From Taishania sp037189645 (GTDB lineage Bacteria; Bacteroidota; Bacteroidia; Flavobacteriales_D; Crocinitomicaceae): a DNA stretch of 64,000 bases. Made by a program: the position numbers and the translations under genes. Numbering within the stretch: the first letter of the stretch is position 1; each line of letters begins with the position of its first letter. Positions 25,957-36,112 of the stretch are shown here, piece by piece. The notes below the pieces were generated by a model that was not told where the DNA came from, did not search any database, and saw only the letters and a list, made by a program, of their open reading frames with translations. The DNA is taken from the NCBI GenBank assembly GCA_037189645.1, contig JBBCIY010000004.1:62001-126000 (forward strand). Reading direction: 5' to 3'.

Positions 25957-28900
25957 GTATTCTTCCTATATTAAATGTTCCATCAGATAGTTTAAACGCT
26001 GTATATTGTAGCTTTTGTCCACCTATTTCTATAATTTGATTAAACGGCTTACCTGCTACAATTTGAGATGAGGCTGTCTTAAAGTGTGTCTGGATGGATG
26101 ATTGAACAAGAGCTCTATCTAATCCTAAAGCATCTGTATGTCTAAATGCATGAGATATTTGATTCGAGGTCTTTCCAAATTGTACAGTAACGTTAGTAGC
26201 TGCCCTGCTTGCACTTCCAGTTGCACCAATACCTTTCGGTCCTGGAAGGAACAATGTCCAGAACCAATCTAAAGGTTCAGCTCGACCCGATTGCAGAGTA
26301 TTATGATCACGCATTGGATCACTCAATTTCAATTTCAGGTGGATTTGATATTCTCTATGATTTCGCGCAACAATTTCCGGGTTATTCATTGCCCAAGAAT
26401 TTAACTCATCCATTGCATTTTGCCTCATATTCATTAAAAAGTTATTATTAGACAACTGAATATGTAGTGGCATATCTTCTGTCAAAGTAAAACCAGATAA
26501 CTCTGTTACTTTTTCAGAACCATCTATATTTCTATAAATCGCATTTTCTACATTTTGAAAGAGGCTTCCTCCTGAATCATCTCCTTTACCTTTCCCGGGC
26601 TTTTTCTTATCCTTGTCACCATTTCCTTCCGGACTTTTCCCCGTTGGATCTACCAATGAAATAGGGTTACCCATCACATAATTATATGCACTCCAGCCTG
26701 GAAATTCCGTAGCCAGCGGATCAAGGGATAAAAACCTGGCAATATCACTATCATAGAAACGAGCTCCCCTGTAATCCAACCCCGTTTCCTGGTCCCGTTC
26801 GTGCTGGGTAGTCAAAAACTTCTCCGGGTCTCCCGAACCGGTATTCACATACTCTTTGAGGATTTTCCCGTATGGGAAATAATCCGCCGCGTAGTTGATC
26901 ACCAGCTCCAGGTTGGCTCCCACTGCTTTCGGCTGGTACACCACACGCGTATTTCCCAGGTGGTCGTACAAATAAAACTCGATTTCCTTCGGCTCAATAC
27001 CTCCCGTATGGTTCAGGTCTTTCAGACGGGCCTCGCGTTCCGTGCCGTTCACGTAGTACTCCCAGCTGGCTGGGCCGGAATCCACCTTGCGGCGAACACC
27101 CACCGTCTTACCGCTTGCATCCTGCAGGTAAAATTCCGTTGTTGTTCCTGTTTCCGTTTCCACGCTTTTGTACATTCGCTGATCGTCAGTCGAGTAAAGG
27201 TACAAAAATTTATGATCTGTAGTGGTAATGGCAAACGCATAAGCACTCCTTCCGTATTCGGTATCGGTGATCTGCTTATACGTGTCTGTGAGCAGATTCC
27301 CGTTCCAGTCGTAGCTGTACCCCCTGGTAACGCTGCCCGGCATGCCCGAAACGCTCATCAAACGGTTGTTGCCCAGACCGTAGTTGTAATACCACCCTTC
27401 GTTCTTCACCATCTCCATAGGGTCGGTCGAACGCAACTTGCGCTGCAGGCGGGTGAGGTTCCCGATCTTGTCATAGGTATAGTCTTCATCCCCGATCAGG
27501 TAGCTGTCGTTGATCTGCTCGTTGGTGGCAGATGCAACAAAATCGCCCACCGTACCGTCTGCCAGAATCAGCCGGTTGAGGTGATCGTATCTGTATCCGT
27601 AAAGTAACGGCTCGCTGAACAGCGCTGGAGAAGGTCCGTAGGTTCCAGCAAAGTCATAGGTGGTCAGCACTCCGTTGATATTACCGTTGTGGTTGAAGCC
27701 GAACTGTGGCGGAAGGCCGCTTCCGAAGTTGTGATACGGAACCTGGTGGTCGTAGTAATACTGGTGTCGCATCAGGGTGCGTTCGGGTGCGTACGTTGTT
27801 TTGTTGAGTGCCTGGATGGAACTCAGTCGTTGCTGTACGTCATAGGCGTATTTGGTCGTTACCAGTTCTTTGTCCAGGGTATGGGTTTTGGAGGAAAGAA
27901 CGCCTTCAGCATCGTCATAATCGTAGCTCACGATTTCCCTGAAGTTGTTGGGAGTATCGCTTGCGCTGATGGTCCGTGGCCTTCCCAGTCCGTCGTAGGC
28001 ATAGGCATAGAGCACACCGCCCCCGCCAATATTAATCGTTTGGCTGAGCAGCAGTCCCTGTGTGCTGTAATCGTTGTAATAGATGAAGAAAGGTGTAATG
28101 GTGGTAATGTTTGCGATCACATTCGGGGTTTCATTGAAATACGTTTCCTGCATACTAAGTTGTCCGCGCTGGTTATAGGCATAGTAAGTGCGTAGGACTT
28201 CCTGCCCGGTGTTGTTGTAGCTTTCGGTGTGCCGGAGCTTGCCACGGTTGAACTGGTACGGAAGGTTGCCGTACACGAAGCGTTTTTCCGGCTGGATGAC
28301 CGGTGGTCCGAAATAGGGCCAGCCGTTCTCCCACTCAGGCAATTGAATGGTAACGGGCACCTGGATGTTTTCGGGGTGAGCCGGGTGGAGTTCCCGCTGG
28401 GTCACCTCGAAGTGTACCAGCCAGTCCTGTGTAGCGCCGTGCGAAAACACGTACTTGAAATACGCGCAGGTGTCCGGGTATGGGTATGGGGTGCAGATGG
28501 GCAGGGAGTCGGAACCAATCACCGTGCCGTAAAAATCGGTCTTGTAATGCATGAACCCGTACACATGGCTGTTGGTATACACCGGCCCTGTGGTCAGTCC
28601 GGTTTCGATCGGCCGCCCGTAGGCATCGTACGAAAAGCTGCGGTAGAGCGGGGCAGCTTTGTTATCTTCGATACGTTTCCACAGCTGCTGGTCCAGTGCG
28701 TAGGATACCTGTCCGCGCTTGTTGTACATGTACCGCTTCTCGCCTGCGTCCGGTGTCGTTTCCCGGAAGAGCTGCCCGAGCAGGTTGTATTCATAGGTGC
28801 TCTGCTGCTTGTTGGGGTTGATCACCTTGCTCAGGTTGCCCTGGCTGTCGTACACGAACAGGGTTACGGCCCGCTGGGTCGTCCCCAGGTACGCGATGGT

Positions 28901-31900
28901 CCCCACCATCTGCCCGAAGGCATTGGTATAGGTCACCGTGCGGTGGTCGTCCTGGTCGAGGGTCTCCGTGCGCAGGAAGCGGAACGTGGAGGTACTTGCA
29001 GGGCGCATCACCTGGTTGAGCTCATCAAGTGAAAGCCCCAGCTCACAGGATGTATAGATGTTGTTGGCAATGGCATAGAAAGTACGCACGGTTCTGGAAG
29101 CTGCATCGTGGATGTCCACTCCGAACCCGGTGGCTTTGCGCGCCCTGCTTTTCGGGGTGTTCTCCAGCTGTGCTTCGGTGTAAGGCGTGGAAAAATCCCA
29201 CAGCAACCCGGGCACGGCATGCGTCTGCCCGGTCGGCACAGATAGCTGGTTAAATGTATTTTTGAACTGTTTCTGAGCACGGTCCCACTTGTCGTAGAAC
29301 ACGCTTCCCTGGTAAATGTGCCGGGTATTCCCTTCGTGGTTGTAGGCCGTTACACTCCCGGCGGCTCTTCCCAGCGGGTCGGCATAGGTGCGCGTAAAGG
29401 CGTAATCGGTCGTATCGGTGCTGTTGAAAGTGCGCTGCTCCACGTAGTTCTGTGCCGCACGCTCCATAAAGCTGTGTGCAGGGGTGCGGTCCCACAGGTG
29501 GTACCGTGTTTCGGAAAGCAGCAGGGTATCTCCCCCGGAGAACTCTCTTACGGTGCGCAGGCGGTTAAATCCGTCAAAGGCATAGTGCATTTCCAGCCCG
29601 TTGGCATCCCGTGTGGAAGCTACCTGCCCGGAAGGAGTGTACGTATAGGCGGTGCTCAGCGAATCCTCCCGTTCATAACCCGTTGTGATGCGTACCGGCA
29701 AAGCCGTGGAGCGGTAAACGATGGTGTTGTACTGCTCAGACGGACAATGGGTGTTCGTGTAGTTGCGGAACTCCGGCATGGTGTAATAAAACCGTGTTTT
29801 CAGCCCCGTCGCATCTTCCTGTACCTTTACCTGCAGGTAGCGGTTGCGGGCGTTGATGCGCTGGGTGAGCAGCGAGGTGTACGGCAGAATCATGCGGTAG
29901 TTCTTCCCCTGGAACTGGTTGGTGTCCATGCCGGTTCCGTCCATTGCAAACTCAGCAATGTAACGGTTGTTACGGTCCCACTTTTCATTGTAAAAATCAT
30001 TCCTGCCTGAGTACACAAAAGTATCCACCTGCACCGATACATGGCGCAGTTGCAGTGTCTTCGACAGCATTTCTCCCACTGGTGGCAGCAGCACCGGCCC
30101 CTGCGGACCTTCCCCGAACTCCGGGATCTCTTCCTCGGAACAGATCGTGCTGGTAATTCCGTCGTAGCAGGAAGGTGCATCAACATTCTTCGGACACACC
30201 CAGTAGGCATACTGCCAGCCCGTACCGTCTCCACCCAGGTGGTGGTAGCAGTAAGCCGAAAGCGGGTAACGCCCCTGCATCAGGTTGAATTCATATTCCC
30301 CGAAGATGTGATTCTCATAAATACAATCGCACTCAGGCTCCACCGGGGCAGGGGGACAGGAATCTCCCTCAAAGGCGATGTTGGTCGGGGAGACGTACAA
30401 ATCATCGAAACGCCAGCGGGAATCGTAGTGGTAATACTCCGAACGCGCCACCGGTTGTGCATCCGCCGCATTCTTTGAGATCACCGTTTTCTGGAACGGT
30501 ACGGAGCGCAGGTTGTATTCCCGCGACTTGACCATCCCGTCAAACTCGGGGATCAGGGGTGGGAACGGAGTGGTATAATCGGCATGCAGGTTGGTATTGT
30601 AGGCAAAGGTGTCCGTGACGGTTGGAGACCCGTATTCCCCGATGCTGTACGCCAGGTTGTCCTGGATATCATAGTGCATCCAGTAACGGGCATAGCGGTT
30701 CTGCAGGTCGTAGAGGTAAAAATATTCTTCCCGCTGGTACGCACCCGGCAGGTGCGGGGAAGTGGTCTTTTTGGAGAACAGCTGCCAGGAAGGCTCGTAT
30801 TTCAGGCGCAGCGACGGAACGGTAATATTCCCTTCCCCGGCCGATACCGTTTTGGGAAAAGACGAAGGCGCATCGATATCCGGGATCATTCCCAGCAGCA
30901 GCTCGTAAGCTTTATTGGTGGTCAGCCCCCGGTAGTCTGCCTCGTAGTACAGGTATTCGGTCTTCGTCTCAATGAAGATCCGTGTCCCGCTCACCGGGTT
31001 GGTGCAATGCACATCCAGCGGGTTCGATGGCGGTTGCGGCGTAAAGATAACCCCCGCATGCAGCCCGCTGATCTTATTCCTCAGGAAAGGAGGAAAATTC
31101 CGCTCAAAGTGGTCCACCAGCTGCTGCGCCTGGACCGTGTTCACCGTCCGCGTATCAAAGAAGTGGAACAGCACGCTGTCCGAAGCCTGGAAATCGGCTT
31201 CCATCAGCAGATTGTACACCGACTTGGTCAAAAAAGCCGGATTGTCAATGATGTGCCGATAGGTCTCATTGGTCAGGCGCTGGTGCCGCACAAGCTGTAC
31301 CAGGTTCCCCGATTTCGTCTTGTCAGTAGCCGTCAGGATGCCCTGCAGCAGGTCCTCCCGCAGCAGGTGGGGCTGCACACTCAGTGCCTGCTCATAGCTG
31401 ACTCCTATCCAGTCGGCCGGGGTGGTGGTGATCGCATAAACCACCGTATCGGAAAGATACGGGTTGCGTGTGAGCAGCGCTGTCAGGAATTCATTGTCGT
31501 TGATCCTCCTTTGCAGGGCGGCCTGCTGGATCGTGTCGGTAAAATACGGCTGGCTCATCACCAGGCGCTGTAGCTGCGCAGGGGTGAAATACTCATAATT
31601 GGCGATGATCCCGCCCCACACGTTATTGCTCAGTCCCTGCTGATGCACCAGGATGTCCGTTCGCTGGTCAAAAGAGAAGGAATCACTCATTGCTGCTGCT
31701 GTAAGTACCTGCTCGGAAAGCGAAGCAAATCCCATCAGGTAGTCATACGAAGCAGCACCAGTATTGGTCGCCAGGAAGCTCAGCTGTGCCGAATCCTGCT
31801 CCGTTGCCCACGGAATCACGATCCCTGTTCCGAACGGGTTCGGGCTTACCGGCTGGAAATCGCCCACCGCTCCCTCCGGAACCACCGGCTTGGACTGCTT

Positions 31901-34900
31901 GGCGAGCCCATCCTCGTACACACGTTCCGTTTCGGAAACAAGCTTCACAAAATAGGAATGAAACAGGTATTCCGGGTTGTTGTACAGCATACTGATCAGC
32001 TCCCCGTTCACATCCCGCAGCTCCGATGGCACACGCAGCTGGTGAAAGAAATAGAACGGCAGGTACTTGGGCTGCTCCAGGGACACCCCCGCTTCTCCCG
32101 AAAGTGAACGCGACCTCCCGGCAAGGCCTTGCTTGGCCGCATCCCCGGTCAGCACTCCTGACCCTATATCCAGGGTAGGAGCATCTCCTTTGTAGTAATC
32201 GCGGTACTCATACCCGTCGGAAATGTGTTCCACGTACGTATTGAGGTGGTCACGGTAGAAATTCGGGCGCCCGTAGCCGTCTTCAAATGCCAGGGTATGC
32301 GCATACTGGTATTCCCTGGAAGCGTGGAGAATGCCCTGATGGTCATAGCTCTGAATGCTTTTCGGTTTCCCGTAATACAGGAAATCCGTGATGGTGGCAG
32401 GACTGGTATAAGAAAGCTCCGTGTTCACTTTCCCGAAAAACTCGTGCACAGCGTAGTTCCGCTCCCCGGTGGCCAGCGCCGGTTCATAGACCGTTACTTT
32501 TGCGAATCCCCGGTCGGAATGATAGGGATGCATGCCTCTGAAATGAACAGATTGGGTCGAAAGCCGTTTGAAATTGAAGGTATTTTTGGTCAGGTCATAC
32601 ACGTATTCCCGGCGGCGGGTGGAAGATACGAATTCCTGTGCCACTTCATCGTAGTCGGCAGCCGTCCGTGTAATGTAGCGTACAGCCAGGTTCGTATTGT
32701 AGCTTTTCTCTGCACCGTAGGAAGCCGGTGTGTACATGCCGCAGTTCCAGTTAAAATTGGTCGTGGCATACGTACGGGTAGCGCCATGCGAAAGGGGATA
32801 GTACTCGATCTGTGTCTCACCGCCCAGGTTGTCGGTAATGCTCGTCAGGGCATAGTGTGCCAGCCCGGTATAGGGAGTCAGGTCTGAATAGGTTCCGGAA
32901 GCGGGAAGCAGGTTTGTATAGCCGAATGCTGTTGTCAGCACCACCGCCGGATCGGTGAGCCCGAAATCCGTGGCATAGAGGTCACCTTCCACAGGCACTT
33001 CGTGCACCGATTGTAAAAGGATAACAGACTGGCTGTTGCCGGTCGCGCCCACAGGGTCACTATCCTGGTACGGAAGGTTGCGGCGCACAGGCGCTGTGCT
33101 CACCTGGTAGGTCAGGCGTTTCTGCGCTACGAGCTGTTGCCCTTCGGTGACTGCACCACCGTACTCGCCTTCCATGCGGTAGTGTTTCACGCCGCGCAGC
33201 ATATAGGCGGTGCGCCCGTGGCGGATGAGCTCAACGGATTCCAGCTTCACACTGTTGTCAAACTTGGTCGGGTTGTGGAAATCCGAACCGTGCAGCAGCA
33301 CATCCTGTGGAGACATGCTCCAGGTTCCTGTGTACAGCTCCTGATGGGAGGCAGGAGATCCTGTCAGGGGATTGGCCCCCGTAAGCGCCCGGTGATTGTA
33401 AACCGGGAACACGATCCCCCAGGGATGGCCGGTCCCAAAATTGCGAGGGATCGTCCCTGCGGATTTCAGGCTGCTCTGGCCGCGGAGCTGCGGATAGGCC
33501 CACAGCGCATTCGGCTTGTTCAGCGCGGTGGAAACCGGGTCAGCAAGCGTATAATAAAGATCCGGTGAATAATAATTGTAAACGATGTCACTGTTTCCCG
33601 GGCCCACCTGGATGTTGAACCCTCCGAAGCTGGACGGAAGGTCCGGCATCATAAACAGGTTGCTTGTTTCCAGTGTGGTCTCATTGTAGCCCATTTGCCA
33701 TTTCAGGGCCATATTGAACGTAGCGAACAGCTGTTCTCCGCGTGTGTTCCGGTATACGTCCCCGGGGATCACGGAAGAAGGCTCGGTGTAAGCAACATTC
33801 GGGTTGTGATTGGTGACCACAGCGATGTCCAGCGTTCCGTTCCCGTTCTTCAGGTCGGTTCCGCCAGACCGTGTCACCCGTGTGCGGATCTCGTACAGGT
33901 CGCCCGGTACAAGTGCTTCGGCTTGCTGGATGCGCTTGCTTTCCAGGAAGCCATGGTCGAAGGGAATACCCCCGGCATTCGGCGTCACGCTTTCACGGGT
34001 ATACTGCCCGCTGGTGTTCAGATACGGGTTGAACGGATCGAGATTGCCCGGGTCCATTGTCCCCGAACGGTTGGCATGCGGGTAGCGGTGCCAGCCGGAA
34101 TAAGGATGCGCAGTAGTTCCGTCGAAGCGTTCCACTACCTGGGAGCAGTACATCGGGTCGCTGGCAACTGCCCCGTTCACTCCCGGCACCATCAGGTACG
34201 GACTTGCAAGTGTTTCGTCAATGCCGTATTCCAGCTCCAGCACCTCCAGGTGCTCCTCAAGAGCAGAAGAAATAACACGCCTGAGCACGATCTCCCGGTA
34301 CGTTGTATAATCCGGAAGGTACTTTGAAGTCCGGTCCTGGAATAGATCTTTGTGTACAAAGGCGTAGTTCGGTTGCCTGAATTCCGGGTAGAAGTTAAAC
34401 GCCCCATACCGCTCGTATTCAAATACAATGTTGTGCCCGTAATGGTTGGGATGAAAGATGCGGGAACAGTACCAGCTGTTGTAATAGAGCTTGGGCTCCG
34501 TCACGTTGGGAATACCGCCGTCGGTCGCATAGCTGTTGTCAGTGAGTATCTTGGTTCCGCTCAACCCCGGGTCAGAAGGTGAGGTCTGGTTCTCGTAGTG
34601 GTGCTGCCGTTTGTTGGAAGGTGCGGCAAACTGCTGTACAGCCCCTTCAAAGACATAGACCGTCCCGTCACCAGTGGAAACGGTCCAGGAACTGCCGTAA
34701 AAACGAAGCTCGACAGGAGCAGAGAATTTATTAAGCACAAAGACTGCGCAGTGTGCATCATTGACATCCACGTATTTGAACACCGCCCGGCCGCTTCCCA
34801 CACCGGGAATGCTTACGTAAGGCTCCATCCAGAAGACGTCTCCCTCCCAAGATGCCGGGTAGTCCGAAGGTTTTGTGTTGGTATTGTGCAACGGGTCTGT

Positions 34901-35287
34901 CGTCTGGTCGTTGCACTCATCACCATTGCCGAAGCGGTGAAAAATATCCGTGGAGACAGTGACCACCGGGATGTTCAGGCTCCACCCCTCACCGTAAAGC
35001 AACCCTTTTACCATCGGTTCATTGCTGCCGAACGAAAAAGAGCTGCCACGCGAAAGCTCCAGGTTGTAGCTCAGTCCCGAAGGAGTCGAAAGGCTCCCCA
35101 GCGGAATAGACGACTGGTACTCCCCCGTGAAGATATTTACATCTCCCGAGTAGATCCCACCTGAAAGAGTCCCCGGTTCGCTTACGGATGGTGCCTTCTG
35201 GCCGTTCTCACGCCCTCCTGTTAATTGTCCGTGGGAATACAGGCTGCACACGCACGCGGATACAAGTAATAGATACGAAATTCTCAT
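25943..35287 (-). CDS. Giant Rhs polymorphic toxin protein
   Basis: 3114 residues, very large for the family. A signal peptide (MRISYLLLVSACVCSLYSHGQ) is followed by an SpvB-like or Rhs N-terminal beta domain (GYQ/GDVNIFTGEYQSSIPLG), long stretches of RHS/YD repeats, an unusual alpha-helical repeat block (about 1170-1400), a Cys-rich block (about 1646-1722), more YD repeats, and the core end (LDYRGARFYDSDIARF near residue 2835, then SAYNYVMGNPISLVDPTGK). A Lys/Gly-rich linker and a about 220-residue C-terminal toxin follow. The toxin ends in QISHAFRHTDALG...KLSDGTFNIGRIHGIK, possibly an RNase of the BECR type (uncertain). The ATG at 35287 is preferred over an upstream TTG (35311). The body is GC-rich and the toxin AT-rich, so the tip was probably acquired separately. 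Confidence 0.85.
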   Translation of the reverse strand: MRISYLLLVSACVCSLYSHGQLTGGRENGQKAPSVSEPGTLSGGIYSGDVNIFTGEYQSSIPLGSLSTPSGLSYNLELSRGSSFSFGSNEPMVKGLLYGEGWSLNIPVVTVSTDIFHRFGNGDECNDQTTDPLHNTNTKPSDYPASWEGDVFWMEPYVSIPGVGSGRAVFKYVDVNDAHCAVFVLNKFSAPVELRFYGSSWTVSTGDGTVYVFEGAVQQFAAPSNKRQHHYENQTSPSDPGLSGTKILTDNSYATDGGIPNVTEPKLYYNSWYCSRIFHPNHYGHNIVFEYERYGAFNFYPEFRQPNYAFVHKDLFQDRTSKYLPDYTTYREIVLRRVISSALEEHLEVLELEYGIDETLASPYLMVPGVNGAVASDPMYCSQVVERFDGTTAHPYSGWHRYPHANRSGTMDPGNLDPFNPYLNTSGQYTRESVTPNAGGIPFDHGFLESKRIQQAEALVPGDLYEIRTRVTRSGGTDLKNGNGTLDIAVVTNHNPNVAYTEPSSVIPGDVYRNTRGEQLFATFNMALKWQMGYNETTLETSNLFMMPDLPSSFGGFNIQVGPGNSDIVYNYYSPDLYYTLADPVSTALNKPNALWAYPQLRGQSSLKSAGTIPRNFGTGHPWGIVFPVYNHRALTGANPLTGSPASHQELYTGTWSMSPQDVLLHGSDFHNPTKFDNSVKLESVELIRHGRTAYMLRGVKHYRMEGEYGGAVTEGQQLVAQKRLTYQVSTAPVRRNLPYQDSDPVGATGNSQSVILLQSVHEVPVEGDLYATDFGLTDPAVVLTTAFGYTNLLPASGTYSDLTPYTGLAHYALTSITDNLGGETQIEYYPLSHGATRTYATTNFNWNCGMYTPASYGAEKSYNTNLAVRYITRTAADYDEVAQEFVSSTRRREYVYDLTKNTFNFKRLSTQSVHFRGMHPYHSDRGFAKVTVYEPALATGERNYAVHEFFGKVNTELSYTSPATITDFLYYGKPKSIQSYDHQGILHASREYQYAHTLAFEDGYGRPNFYRDHLNTYVEHISDGYEYRDYYKGDAPTLDIGSGVLTGDAAKQGLAGRSRSLSGEAGVSLEQPKYLPFYFFHQLRVPSELRDVNGELISMLYNNPEYLFHSYFVKLVSETERVYEDGLAKQSKPVVPEGAVGDFQPVSPNPFGTGIVIPWATEQDSAQLSFLATNTGAASYDYLMGFASLSEQVLTAAAMSDSFSFDQRTDILVHQQGLSNNVWGGIIANYEYFTPAQLQRLVMSQPYFTDTIQQAALQRRINDNEFLTALLTRNPYLSDTVVYAITTTPADWIGVSYEQALSVQPHLLREDLLQGILTATDKTKSGNLVQLVRHQRLTNETYRHIIDNPAFLTKSVYNLLMEADFQASDSVLFHFFDTRTVNTVQAQQLVDHFERNFPPFLRNKISGLHAGVIFTPQPPSNPLDVHCTNPVSGTRIFIETKTEYLYYEADYRGLTTNKAYELLLGMIPDIDAPSSFPKTVSAGEGNITVPSLRLKYEPSWQLFSKKTTSPHLPGAYQREEYFYLYDLQNRYARYWMHYDIQDNLAYSIGEYGSPTVTDTFAYNTNLHADYTTPFPPLIPEFDGMVKSREYNLRSVPFQKTVISKNAADAQPVARSEYYHYDSRWRFDDLYVSPTNIAFEGDSCPPAPVEPECDCIYENHIFGEYEFNLMQGRYPLSAYCYHHLGGDGTGWQYAYWVCPKNVDAPSCYDGITSTICSEEEIPEFGEGPQGPVLLPPVGEMLSKTLQLRHVSVQVDTFVYSGRNDFYNEKWDRNNRYIAEFAMDGTGMDTNQFQGKNYRMILPYTSLLTQRINARNRYLQVKVQEDATGLKTRFYYTMPEFRNYTNTHCPSEQYNTIVYRSTALPVRITTGYEREDSLSTAYTYTPSGQVASTRDANGLEMHYAFDGFNRLRTVREFSGGDTLLLSETRYHLWDRTPAHSFMERAAQNYVEQRTFNSTDTTDYAFTRTYADPLGRAAGSVTAYNHEGNTRHIYQGSVFYDKWDRAQKQFKNTFNQLSVPTGQTHAVPGLLWDFSTPYTEAQLENTPKSRARKATGFGVDIHDAASRTVRTFYAIANNIYTSCELGLSLDELNQVMRPASTSTFRFLRTETLDQDDHRTVTYTNAFGQMVGTIAYLGTTQRAVTLFVYDSQGNLSKVINPNKQQSTYEYNLLGQLFRETTPDAGEKRYMYNKRGQVSYALDQQLWKRIEDNKAAPLYRSFSYDAYGRPIETGLTTGPVYTNSHVYGFMHYKTDFYGTVIGSDSLPICTPYPYPDTCAYFKYVFSHGATQDWLVHFEVTQRELHPAHPENIQVPVTIQLPEWENGWPYFGPPVIQPEKRFVYGNLPYQFNRGKLRHTESYNNTGQEVLRTYYAYNQRGQLSMQETYFNETPNVIANITTITPFFIYYNDYSTQGLLLSQTINIGGGGVLYAYAYDGLGRPRTISASDTPNNFREIVSYDYDDAEGVLSSKTHTLDKELVTTKYAYDVQQRLSSIQALNKTTYAPERTLMRHQYYYDHQVPYHNFGSGLPPQFGFNHNGNINGVLTTYDFAGTYGPSPALFSEPLLYGYRYDHLNRLILADGTVGDFVASATNEQINDSYLIGDEDYTYDKIGNLTRLQRKLRSTDPMEMVKNEGWYYNYGLGNNRLMSVSGMPGSVTRGYSYDWNGNLLTDTYKQITDTEYGRSAYAFAITTTDHKFLYLYSTDDQRMYKSVETETGTTTEFYLQDASGKTVGVRRKVDSGPASWEYYVNGTEREARLKDLNHTGGIEPKEIEFYLYDHLGNTRVVYQPKAVGANLELVINYAADYFPYGKILKEYVNTGSGDPEKFLTTQHERDQETGLDYRGARFYDSDIARFLSLDPLATEFPGWSAYNYVMGNPISLVDPTGKSPEGNGDKDKKKPGKGKGDDSGGSLFQNVENAIYRNIDGSEKVTELSGFTLTEDMPLHIQLSNNNFLMNMRQNAMDELNSWAMNNPEIVARNHREYQIHLKLKLSDPMRDHNTLQSGRAEPLDWFWTLFLPGPKGIGATGSASRAATNVTVQFGKTSNQISHAFRHTDALGLDRALVQSSIQTHFKTASSQIVAGKPFNQIIEIGGQKLQYTAFKLSDGTFNIGRIHGIK

Positions 35288-35618
35288 AATAGTCTGATAA
35301 GAATGTGACAAAAATGTGTAATATTGTTCGTATAAACAAAGATTTTAGTACTGTTTTTTACAAAAATGCGTAATTTCGTTGCAAAATTAAAACAAGCTGA
35401 CACGGTGAGTTGAATCCTGCTTTAACTGAAAAAACGCGCAAATGTAGCCATATATTTTAAAAAATGTTAATTTTTTTCCTCTCAGCAGGAAAATACGGAA
35501 GATGCCGACCAAATCGTATAAAATGATAAGGTAGTGACCGACAGAAGCCTGTAGGCAAAAACAAAAGAAATAACAAGCAGGATTTCGCTATAAAAATGGA
35601 GCACTCAGCTCTCAGCAA
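35288..35618. other. 331-bp non-coding region between rhs and the biotin carrier gene
   Basis: AT-rich DNA with no credible gene. It must hold the rhs promoter (minus strand; one TACATTTG candidate) and the 3' end of the biotin carrier transcript. No hairpin terminator with a T tract was seen. Confidence 0.5.
35439..35446 (-). promoter_or_regulatory. Candidate -7 box for rhs
   Basis: TACATTTG on the minus strand fits TAnnTTTG and would give a leader of about 145 nt to the ATG at 35287. No -33 TTG at the usual spacing. Confidence 0.3.
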
Positions 35619-36086
35619 CTATTCAAATTCGATAATAACCTGTCCTTTATCCACCACCTGGTCCGGTTGTGCAAAGATCTCTTTCACGATACCTGTTCCT
35701 TCCGCTTTCAGCACATTTTCCATCTTCATGGCTTCCAGCGAAAGAATTTCATCACCGACATTCACTTCCTGGCCAACCTGTACGGCAATAGCCACGATAC
35801 GCCCCGGCATCGGAGCCTGCAGCTCCTTCAGCTTTCTTACTTTCGGAGCATCCATTCCCAGAGAGGTGATCAGGTCATCCAGCGGGCCTTTTTTGCTTAC
35901 CGTAAACACCCGGTGATTTACTTTTAACTTTAAGAGATTGCTCTCGGTATTTTCCTCCAGGATCTCACCGAAAAAAGTCTTTCCATTGTATGAAATCGTA
36001 AAAAATGTATCGTCGTCCCATTTAATAACAGCACCGTCGCTTGCAATTGTCTCCTGTCCGTCAAAGTTCCATTTTACGTGTGTCAT
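35619..36086 (-). CDS. Biotin carboxyl carrier protein of an acyl-CoA carboxylase
   Basis: 155 residues from the ATG at 36086 (MTHVKWNFDGQE). The C-terminal biotinyl domain carries LQAPMPGRIVAIAVQVGQEV and the biotin site EAMKMEN with Lys121, followed by GQVIIEFE. The N-terminal half (about 1-75) is a beta-rich adaptor, as in propionyl- or acetyl-CoA carboxylase carrier subunits of Bacteroidota. The frame extends upstream to 36134, but the ATG at 36086 follows a TATCTTTG box. Carboxylase partner genes are not in the window. Confidence 0.88.
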   Translation of the reverse strand: MTHVKWNFDGQETIASDGAVIKWDDDTFFTISYNGKTFFGEILEENTESNLLKLKVNHRVFTVSKKGPLDDLITSLGMDAPKVRKLKELQAPMPGRIVAIAVQVGQEVNVGDEILSLEAMKMENVLKAEGTGIVKEIFAQPDQVVDKGQVIIEFE

Positions 36087-36104
36087 TTTGTACCAGTTTT
36101 TCGT

Positions 36105-36112
36105 CAAAGATA
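36105..36112 (-). promoter_or_regulatory. -7 box for the biotin carrier gene
   Basis: TATCTTTG on the minus strand, an exact TAnnTTTG match 18 nt before the chosen ATG; supports that start. Confidence 0.5.

Noticed and set aside
30584..31573. Long open frames antisense to rhs (up to about 330 codons)
   Set aside because: They are opposite-strand shadows of a GC-rich repetitive gene, with no domains, signal peptides or promoters.
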